Assembly: GCA_022818135.1 (NCBI GenBank)
Contig: JAFMSR010000002.1
Location: 48,151,706-48,215,705, forward strand
Source of the DNA: Saxidomus purpurata
Taxonomy: Eukaryota > Mollusca > Bivalvia > Venerida > Veneridae
Length of the DNA stretch: 64,000 nucleotides
Direction of reading: 5' to 3'
The position numbers and the translations under genes are program-made. Positions 56,235-64,000 of this stretch are shown here, piece by piece (the stretch's first letter is position 1; every line of letters starts with the position of its first letter). Under the pieces are notes generated by a model. That model saw only the letters and a program-made list of their open reading frames with translations, was not told the DNA's origin and made no database searches.

Positions 56235-57382
56235 CCTGTCTCACACAGAACACACGGCTTATACGGTTGGCCACCCGTGTAAACCGTACATACAACCGAA
56301 CCAACCGTGGCCTTATCCGAGTTACACTCGGGCCATTCGAGTGTATCCGTGAAAGCCGTGTATGATTTTTAAAACTTTTAAAAAACTGGCACGGGTGCCA
56401 TGTCCGTGTATGATCGTATTAGCGATCGTACAAGACCGTGAGAGACCGTACGAGACCGTATATACAACCGCACATGAAGTCCACTCCACGAGTGAGCTCA
56501 ACCGTGTCAATATCGTATATAAATCGTATGGAATCGTGTGAAACCGTTCCCAAGTCCTACATCCAACACCCGGATTAACACTCGAATGTCACACGATCAC
56601 CGTACGATTCACACGAGTGTACACACGGTTTTATACGATCGCCATACGACCAATACGGTTTCATACGATCGCCATACGACCAATACGGTTCAAGTACGAA
56701 TTATACATGGTCAAGTACGACACGGTCTCTACGTCTGTACAAAGCTCGTATATGATCATACAGCACTCGAACACAACAGAAAACACAACTACCTGCTGCC
56801 ACCTTGAAACAACAGAGTACTTGCTACATAATGCCTCCAAAGAAGAAGAAGGTCCCCAAAAGAATCCCCACCATGGAAGATTCTCCCAGCGAGAATACAA
56901 AAGGGCCACAAAGGCCCTCCGACCACTTCAACCTGTTGACCCTGTCGACCCTGATGAGCTGGAGGACCCGCTGGCACTACCTGACGAGATACCCAGAGAT
57001 TCAGACTCGGATGCCAGCTCGATGGGCCCTCCAGGAACTGCCGCACCCACGAAAAAAAGGTACATTTTACATTGCTTCACATTTTTTTTTATTTATATAT
57101 TTATTTATTTTTAATTTTTATCTATGTAACATGGAGTAAATATTGATATCAATGATTTCTCAGTATGTAGATATTATTTTTGACAAATTGACAACTGTAC
57201 TATAATTGTTTTAACTGAAATAAATTAACAGTATGTTTATTCAGTTTATTAATTTTGTTTTCTTTTGTCTAATTGCAGAACCATCCAGCGCATCACCCGA
57301 AAACTCACCGATGCCGAGGAAGTCGATGTGATAGAGTGGATCCAGGCTAACCCCAGTATTTTCAACAAGGCGCATGCTGATT
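56235..57382 (+). mobile_element. Harbinger-like element, left part, running into a gap
   Basis: The left boundary is where J copy 2 stops matching copy 1 (TTTAA|GCCTGTCTCACACAG). The following 550 bp are dense in CGTA/TACG words, including two tandem 30-bp units (ATACGATCGCCATACGACCA...) at ~56634-56693. A two-exon MADF gene follows. The right end is not visible, because the gap at 57383 hides it or it is lost. MADF/Myb-type accessory proteins accompany PIF/Harbinger transposases, so the assignment is by gene content. Confidence 0.55.
56831..57382 (+). pseudogene. MADF (Myb/SANT-like) protein of a Harbinger-like element, two exons, partial
   Basis: Exon 1 (56831-57059) starts MPPKKKKVPKR, a lysine-rich nuclear-localisation-like N-terminus, and ends at AAAAAAAG|GTACAT. 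Exon 2 starts after AATTGCAG at 57279 and reads TIQRITRKLTDAEEVDVIEW, then IQANPSIFNKAHAD before the gap. LTDxEExxVxEWIxANPxxFNKxHAD is the start of a MADF/SANT-like DNA-binding domain. Exon 2's frame joins exon 1's frame ending PGTAAPTKKR, which is shifted by one base from the MPPKKKK frame. Exon 1 therefore carries a frameshift, or translation starts elsewhere. Confidence 0.7.
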
Positions 57383-57882
57383 NNNNNNNNNNNNNNNNNN
57401 NNNNNNNNNNNNNNNNNNNNNNNNNNNNNNNNNNNNNNNNNNNNNNNNNNNNNNNNNNNNNNNNNNNNNNNNNNNNNNNNNNNNNNNNNNNNNNNNNNNN
57501 NNNNNNNNNNNNNNNNNNNNNNNNNNNNNNNNNNNNNNNNNNNNNNNNNNNNNNNNNNNNNNNNNNNNNNNNNNNNNNNNNNNNNNNNNNNNNNNNNNNN
57601 NNNNNNNNNNNNNNNNNNNNNNNNNNNNNNNNNNNNNNNNNNNNNNNNNNNNNNNNNNNNNNNNNNNNNNNNNNNNNNNNNNNNNNNNNNNNNNNNNNNN
57701 NNNNNNNNNNNNNNNNNNNNNNNNNNNNNNNNNNNNNNNNNNNNNNNNNNNNNNNNNNNNNNNNNNNNNNNNNNNNNNNNNNNNNNNNNNNNNNNNNNNN
57801 NNNNNNNNNNNNNNNNNNNNNNNNNNNNNNNNNNNNNNNNNNNNNNNNNNNNNNNNNNNNNNNNNNNNNNNNNNNNNNNNNN
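57383..57882. other. Assembly gap (500 N)
   Basis: Exactly 500 N; true length unknown. It truncates the MADF gene. Confidence 1.
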
Positions 57883-58203
57883 ACATAAGGAATATATCAC
57901 GACATTATTGAAATCGTGGTTATACGGGTTAAGCCTGACCATAGGTAAATGTTTGTATGAGTATTTAATTGAATACTAAAAGCAATTACATGAGTGATTT
58001 GTCATATACCCATCAAACATTTGAAAGTGTCGACTCCTGGATGATACGATAATATACTTATAATGGTGCACCGTCTATAAACTTCCGCTGCAAATGGCGT
58101 CATTTATGTGACGTCATTTAATGTCAGCCATTTTTGTTGAAAAAATGCAACACTTTTCCGTTGAATACAGGTTTGTACTTTGAAAATGTAAAGAGATTCT
58201 TTT

Positions 58204-58644
58204 TATACACATTCCTAAAGTTTGATGCTCTTTCTTGTGGTGCCAAAGAAAGTACTATTTCTTTCAGCAGTCAACAACTGATTCCTGATTCAGTGGATAT
58301 TCGATACAAATAATTTTCGTAACTTAACTGTTTTTGCGACCCCTGAAAATGTGTACCATGTCTCAGGAATAATAGACGGTTCCTGCATTTCTAAAAATAA
58401 ATTCCTGTTATGCTTTTGTCCGATATAGGTATTGCCTATTTTCATATTACACATTCCTAAAGTTTGATGCTCTTTCTTGTGACGCCATAAAAAGCACCAT
58501 TTCTTTTTGCAATGCACCCTTGATTCATGACTATAGATATTAGGTACCAATAATTCTTGTAACCTGAACCGTTTTTGCCTTCCCTGAAAATTCATACCAT
58601 TTCTAACAATGAAATTCCTGTTATGCTTTCGTCCGATATAGATA
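58204..58644 (+). repeat. Two tandem ~235-bp units, the second broken by a Tigger element
   Basis: CCTAAAGTTTGATGCTCTTT occurs near 58214 and 58454. Unit 1 ends GTCCGATATAGGTATTGCCT. Unit 2 ends GTCCGATATAGATA and resumes TATTGCCTATTTT at 61428, which gives the empty target site. Confidence 0.8.
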
Positions 58645-61427
58645 CAGTGTAACCTTCCTAATCCGTACTCTTCTAATCCGGAATTCTTTCTAAATCGGAC
58701 GTCACCGCCGGTCCCGAAATATTTTGTTCTGTTTTTATTACAAAAATACTCGTCTAGTCCGGAACCTCTCTGCTCCGAAAACCGGACGATTTTTCATATT
58801 TTCTGATACAGTTTCAGTATAAAATTCACCTTTCGGATCCGAAACATTAATTTTGCTCCGAACATTTAGTCTTGCCGGAGTTTTGACAATATACAGACCG
58901 ATTAACACCTTAATCAATGCTGTCAAACTTGCGAAAAACCCTAAGGCGATAAGAGTAATGCCGCTTGTTTGTTCGGTGAACTTGTGTGATCAGCGAAGGC
59001 GTGAAAATCACTAAAGATGATGTTTGGGAAAAGTTAATGTTTTTAAATGATATTTTATATCAACGCAATAATGAGCGATTATGACATTGTTTGATGTTCA
59101 AATTAATTCATTAAGTAATAATAATTACTGCTTTACACTCTTACGTTTATAGACTCCAGCAGAAAAATTGTTAATTAATGCAAACTGGCAAAAATCTCGG
59201 ACGTTTACAAAAAGCGGGTGAGTAAAACAAGAATAATTTAGAAATTCTTTTTTTAATTAAAGAAGAATAAACCATTTCTGCTCTGTATCTCATAGAAGAA
59301 ACATGTCTGAACCTCCTTCGAAACGTCGTAGGGTTGAGCTTACCCTTGAAGATAAAATAAAATTAATTAAAGATTCTGAAATGATGCCTAAACCAACACT
59401 CAAGGTAAGTTATCTGTAAAAAGCAAATCAATTTAACATAAAGCGATGACTTTTTAAGCACTGCTGTTAATCATACACTCGTTTCACAATTTAATCAGTT
59501 TCTATTGTCTTTTTTCAGACACTTGGTGAGAAATATGGCGTTGGAAAGTCAACTGTATCTGACCTGTTAAAGAAGAAAGAATTTTACCGTCAACAATGGG
59601 AGAACAATGTCAGCTCTAAGAAAATAAGATTCAATAACTCTAAGTACGAGAAGTTGAATCTTCTTTGGAATTGGTTCTCCAAGGCGCGTTCCAAGAACAT
59701 TCCAATATCTGGTGTGTTGATCCAGGAAAAGGCACTTGAGTATGCCAAGGAGCTTGAATTGGTGGATTTTAAGGCATCCAACGGGTGGCTAGATCGATGG
59801 AAGATTAAATATTCGGTGAAAGGATATAAGGTGTCCGGCGAAAGTGCGAGTGTCAACTGCGAAACTGTTAGTGACTTTAAAAAAAGAATCCCGGAAATTA
59901 TCAGTGGGTACGATAAGAAGGACATTTTCAATTGCGATGAAACAGGATTATATTTCAGAGCATTGCCAGACAAAACCCTTGGAGTTAAAGGACAAAGTAC
60001 AAGTGGAACTAAAGTGTCAAAGGACCGTGTTAAAGTTTTATTTGCATGTAGTGCTTCTGGGGAAAAACTTACACCCCTGGTAATTGGAAAATCTCTGAAT
60101 CCAAGATGCTTAAAAAATGTCAATCGAAATGCATTAGGTGTTGATTACGTTGCCAACAAAAAGGCATGGATGAATACTGGAGTCTTTACGAATTGGTTAA
60201 AGGATGTTAACAAGGACATGCGTAGACAAGGGAGGAATGTGCTTTTTAATTCCTTGACAATGCCACTTCACATGGAAATGATATAACTCTGTCAAATGTA
60301 ACTCTTAAATTCTTGCCTGCAAACACGACCTCACAGCTCCAGCCGCTAGATCAAGGGATTATTCGTGCCTTTAAGGCTATCTACAGGAAATACCTGCTCA
60401 GGTCATTATTGAGTGTAATCGATAACGCAGACAATGTTCAGGACCTATGTAAACAGGTAACACTTCTTGATTGCATGAGATGGGTAGTAAAAGCATGGAA
60501 AGATATTAAGGTGTCAACAATAGAACGGTGCTTTAATGCAGCAGGATTTTCTGAATCAGTGCTCTGTCACAGTGTTGTGAGTGATGACGATGATGATTTT
60601 GATGATGATGATGTACCCTTAGCAACACTTATTGCTCAGTTCTCCCTTCAAGTGGAAGATATACACCAAATTGACAATGATGCCGAAACAGAGGATTCGT
60701 CAGATGACTGGGAGAGAAGTTTGATAGACAGTTACAAATCATCTGACAGTACTGATTCTGAGGTTAGCTGTGTTTTAGAGGATGTTAGCCAGGTCGAATC
60801 ACCACTACCTGGTTCTGAAATGTCTCATTCAGATGTTTTACTTCTCGCTATAAAGTTAAGGAACTTTGCCCAAGAGAAAGACTAGTTTCTTGGATCTAGC
60901 TGATGAGCTTAAAACTATGACTGAAAGGAAAATTGTGACCTTGAAATGTGAACATAAACAAACAAAGATTGATTCATTTTTTCAAAAGAAGTGACAGTTT
61001 AAACATACATTGCAGTGATGTATTACGGTATAGCATAGAGACATGCTTGGCTGTGGTAAAATGTTTGATATACAAATGTACATGTTTGCATATTACATGT
61101 TTGATACAATGATAAGATGCAATTTATTTGACTTCATGTTTAATACATGTACATGTACAATAAAAAGAAAAGAGCAAACTTATAAATAAATGAATAAATT
61201 AATTATCTTGTTTAAAATGTGTAAATGTTTTATTTATGCTCTCCAACAATGATCTATTATTAAATAAAATGCATGAATGAATCAGCCTTTCCAGATGTAA
61301 GCAGGTCCAATCTCAAAAGCAATTGGTAATATCGGGCTAAAATATTTGCGCCCTTCTAATCCGAACACCCTTCTTATCCGAACTTTTCATCTGGTCCGAA
61401 CGAGTTCAGATTAGAGAGGTTACACTG
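58645..61427 (+). mobile_element. Tigger element (2783 bp) with TA target duplication
   Basis: Starts CAGTGTAACCTTCCTAATCCG and ends, inverted, CAGTGTAACCTCTCTAATCTG. TA on both sides (58643-58644, 61428-61429), confirmed by the uninterrupted neighbour unit. CAG ends and a TA TSD are standard for pogo/Tigger. Subterminal CTAATCCGAA-like motifs recur (for example 58669, 58747, 61355, 61376, 61393) at both ends and are candidate transposase-binding sites. Confidence 0.92.
59303..60885 (+). pseudogene. Tigger transposase (CENP-B HTH + DDE), one frameshift
   Basis: Exon 1 (59303-59404, 34 codons: MSEPPSKRRRVELTLEDKIK...) and exon 2 (59519-60885) flank a 114-bp intron with GTAAGT and TTTTTTCAG. 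The CENP-B N-terminal HTH spans the junction (LGEKYGVGKSTVSDLLKKK). The HTH_CENPB domain includes KASNGWLDRWKIKY. DDE motifs are FNCDETGLYF, LDNATSHGND and LQPLDQGIIRAFK, with 30 residues between the last two aspartates (DD30D). The tail is acidic (SDDDDDFDDDD). A frameshift in the T/A run near 60243-60252 separates VLF from the FLDNATSH block; otherwise it is open for ~490 codons. A candidate AATAAA lies at 61159-61164. Recently active, now probably inactive. Confidence 0.92.
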
Positions 61428-61440
61428 TATTGCCTATTTT

Positions 61441-62583
61441 GATACCCCCAAAACGAAGTTTAGGGGGGTATATAGGAGTCACCCGGTGGTTGGTCGGTCG
61501 GTCGGGCGGTCTGTTGCTTTTCCTTGTCCGGAGATAACTTGAAAACTATAGTTGGAATTCAATACAACTTCATACAATGGTCAAGCACATTGAGAGGAAG
61601 TGCGTGCACAAGAACTATAACTCCATCTTCACTAATTACAGAGTTATTGCCCTTTGTTACTTTTTCCTTGTCCGGAGCATAACTTGAAAACTACTTGTTG
61701 GAATTCAATACAACTTCATACAATGGTCAAGCACATTGAGAGGAAGTGCAGTGCACAAGAACCATAACTCCATCTTGACTAATTACAGAGTTTTGCCCTT
61801 TGTTACTTTTTCCTTGTCCGGAGCATAACTTGAAAACTACTAGTTGGAATTCAATACAACTTCATACAATGATCAAGCACCTCAGAGGAAGTGCGTGTAC
61901 AAGAACTATAACTCTATCTTGAGTATTTACTGAGTTATTGCCCTTTTGTTACTTTTTCCTTGTCCGGAGCATAACTTGAAAACTACTAGTTGGAATTCAA
62001 TACAACTTCATACAATGGTCAAGCACTTTGAGAGGAAGTGCAGTGCACAAGAACTATAACTCCATCTTTACTAATTACAGAGTTATTGCCCTTTGTTACT
62101 TTTCCTTGTCCGGAGCATAACTTGAAAACTACTGGTTGGAATTCAATACAACTTCATACAATGATCAAGCACCTCAGAGGAAGTGCAGTGTACAAGAACT
62201 ATAACTCTATCTTGAGTATTTACTGAGTTATTGCCCTTTGTTACTTTTCCTTGTCCGAAGCATAACTTGAAAACTACTAGTTGGAATTCAATACAACTTC
62301 ATACAATGGTCAAGCACAGTGAGAGGGAGTGCAGTGCACAGGAACCATAACTCCATCTTGACTAATTACAGTGTTATTGCCCTTTGTTACTTTTCCCTGT
62401 CTGGAGCATTTTTCGAAAAACTACAAGTTGGAATTCAATACAACTTCATACAATGGTCAAGCACAATGAGAGGAACTGCTAAGAACATATCTCTTTTTAG
62501 TTTGTTTGCAAGGTATTATGTTACTACGAACTTCTTCAGTTTATAAAGCAATCCTTTTGGGGGTATTAATCCTTTGTGATATT
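61441..62583 (+). mobile_element. Tandem-repeat element G, copy 3 (opposite orientation)
   Basis: Starts GATACCCCCAAAACGAAGTT, then GGTCGGTCGGTCGG, then about seven ~146-bp monomers with TCCTTGTCCGGAGCATAACT. Ends TTTTGGGGGTATTAATCC. The largest G array in the window, inverted relative to copies 1 and 2. Confidence 0.8.
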
Positions 62584-62875
62584 TGATATTAATATAACGT
62601 TTATATATTGACCAAGTTGAAGTTTTTTCTTTGGTGTAGCTTTATTTGCATGTCTATCGGTAGGAGTATATAGACTAATTTGCGCCAAAATTAAGCGTTT
62701 CCTTCATGTGAACACAGTGGTGCAGGTGCTCTTTTCTCAAAATATAACTAAAAAACGTGAGAATGTGTGGCGGCAAATATCTTAATACTGTGATTATAAC
62801 AATTTATTAAAGATAATCATAACTTCTTAGTTCAATGCGGCAATAAAACGAATGCATTTGTCAAACAATGCAAGT

Positions 62876-63005
62876 TAGAATGGGTCTCCTTGAATTCCTT
62901 TGGGGTCATGCCTCAACATCAACCATCACCAATTTCCAAAACATCTACATCCCAGTTTTGTTTGTTGGCCCACTATGATACGTAGTATCACAGTTTTTCT
63001 TGTAT
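62876..63005 (+). repeat. Repeat J, partial copy 3
   Basis: AGAATGGGTCTCCTTGAATTC to TTTTTCTTGTATA matches 54837-54968. The terminal hairpin persists as TGATAC, GTA, GTATCA, with a changed loop. Confidence 0.75.
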
Positions 63006-63740
63006 ACAACATATACATACTGCTCAGCAACACATTTCAGGAACTCAGGAACTGATTATGGTCCTTTAATTCGAAGAACCTTAATTTCGGACACTTTTTT
63101 AAAACGCTTGATTTTGTTATTGTTGTGGATCGTCTGTTGTCAATCGTTCAGATGTTTGATTCTTACAGCTTACAGCAACAGCTGAATGAAAATATGAATA
63201 TTTACCATAGAAAAATAGAGAAACTATCTGTTCACCAAAACATGCATGTTTCATTTTTTTCGTTCTTTCATCAACATTGACATCACATTTTTGGCTTTTA
63301 GAAGCGATTGAACCGGGAATGTAAATTCATTTTGAGTTTACAGAATACTTGCCGTTGTACCTTTTTAGTTTAAAATAAAACCCTACAATGGATAAAGAGA
63401 AATAAACAAACAGATAACTCTGCCCGAAATAAGGGTACTCTTGATTGTAAAAATTACCTCCCTTGGCAACCTCATTGTCAGGCCTCATTTGTGAGCTAAA
63501 TCTATTTTTAGAAGTAAACCAAAAAATCTCTTCAGTAGCATGAGAAACCGAAGTTGGTTGAGGTGAAATTTCATAAAGATCTGGTAAGTAGTTTGTGAGT
63601 GATAGCAAAAGATGTGCAAAAAGTGACGGAAACTAGGACCCTAACCAGTAGTGGTAAAAGAAATGCCTTGTGATTTTGTGTATTATATTGTTATACGTAT
63701 TGTTTTAAATGTTTTAAAATATATTTTGTTCTTACATTGC
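63005..63740. other. Stretch without recognisable genes
   Basis: AT-rich. The 93-codon minus-strand ORF at 63327-63608 lacks any domain. Confidence 0.4.
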
Positions 63741-63742
63741 AG

Positions 63743-63811
63743 GAGACATTAGATTGAAGAGATATGTAGATGAGTTAATGAAACCACAGACATTGGATAC
63801 CTTAGGAAATG
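63743..63811 (+). CDS. Candidate internal exon, unidentified
   Basis: A pyrimidine-rich tract TTTTGTTCTTACATTGCAG precedes 63743, and AAATG|GTAATAG follows 63811. The 69 nt are open in one frame (DIRLKRYVDELMKPQTLDTL, then GN) with split codons at both ends. Hydrophilic and mixed, unlike the chance ORFs here. It does not resemble the HADH sequence expected after exon 1, so it probably belongs to another gene. I do not recognise the family. Confidence 0.35.
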
Positions 63812-63836
63812 GTAATAGTTTTGGTGTTACAATGTA

Positions 63837-64000
63837 CAGTTGACTCTTGTTATCTCGATTTCTTTGAGACCAAAGAAAATAAATTGAGATATCGAAAAAT
63901 CAAGATAACCGAAGTTGGATCAAATGTGCTCGATAGGTGGGGTAAGGAAGATTATTGTTGATAGAAAGATGTTTGCTTCTTTCTGCCATCTTGTGATCTG
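63837..64000 (+). mobile_element. Left end of a pogo/Tigger-type element, cut by the window edge
   Basis: CAGTTGACTCTTGTTATCTCG begins right after a TA (63835-63836). Further TATCTCGAT/ATCGAAAAATCAAGATAACC words in both orientations follow. CAG ends after TA and repeated TATCTCGA motifs are typical of pogo-lineage termini. The body is outside the window. Confidence 0.55.

Noticed and set aside
57241..57979. Long ORFs across the second N block
   Set aside because: Only the MADF exon at the left edge is supported; the rest is unknown sequence.

Overview
This is AT-rich animal DNA, most likely from a bivalve mollusc. The call rests on the repeat landscape: pearl-like elements with internal tandem monomers ending in GCTCGAC or GCTCACC boxes, tRNA-headed SINEs and pogo/Tigger transposons. 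The species cannot be fixed from sequence alone. Two 500-N blocks (33553-34052, 57383-57882) are assembly gaps.

Host coding content is very thin. The one confident host gene piece is the first coding exon of mitochondrial 3-hydroxyacyl-CoA dehydrogenase (HADH, 6235-6351, + strand), ending at a clean splice donor. A second, unidentified candidate exon lies at 63743-63811. Everything between them is transposon-derived or featureless and could be a very long intron plus intergenic DNA.

Layout. 1-5.5 kb: a degenerate repeat array, a tiny palindromic insertion, and a 4.1 kb unit bounded by inverted G-rich minisatellites that holds a 166-bp tandem-repeat element and a SINE split by a hAT-type MITE. 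6.65-12.56 kb: a 5.9 kb element with ~118-bp terminal inverted repeats (TIRs) and a 9-bp target duplication (TSD). It encodes a psq-type DDE (pogo-like) transposase that is split only by a 985-bp pearl-like insertion. 12.7-21.3 kb: an 8.6 kb long-TIR element with 11-bp flanking repeats. 22.6-29.8 kb: a second psq-DDE transposase, decayed, and also split near its C-terminus by a tandem-repeat element, which in turn holds a 3.5 kb element with perfect 33-bp TIRs and a TAA TSD. 30.5-42.7 kb: more tandem-repeat elements, foldbacks, SINEs and a segmental duplication. 43.1-46.0 kb: a 2.9 kb element with ~0.8-0.9 kb inverted arms carrying 21-bp minisatellites. 46.5-49.3 kb: a tandem-repeat element and a 1.4 kb TIR element with a 10-bp TSD. 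50.9-56.2 kb: copies of a hairpin repeat family and a tandem duplication with tRNA-like promoters. 56.2-57.4 kb: a Harbinger-like MADF gene running into a gap. 58.6-61.4 kb: a nearly intact Tigger element. The right edge holds the start of another pogo-type element.

The most unusual signals are (i) a class of 31-37 nt near-perfect palindromes flanked by 7-bp direct repeats, one with empty-site paralogues in this window; (ii) a pogo-type transposase inside a long-TIR, 9-bp-TSD element; and (iii) two transposase genes each split in the C-terminal part by tandem-repeat elements. Restoring the first frame shows that such an element inserts without duplicating its target.
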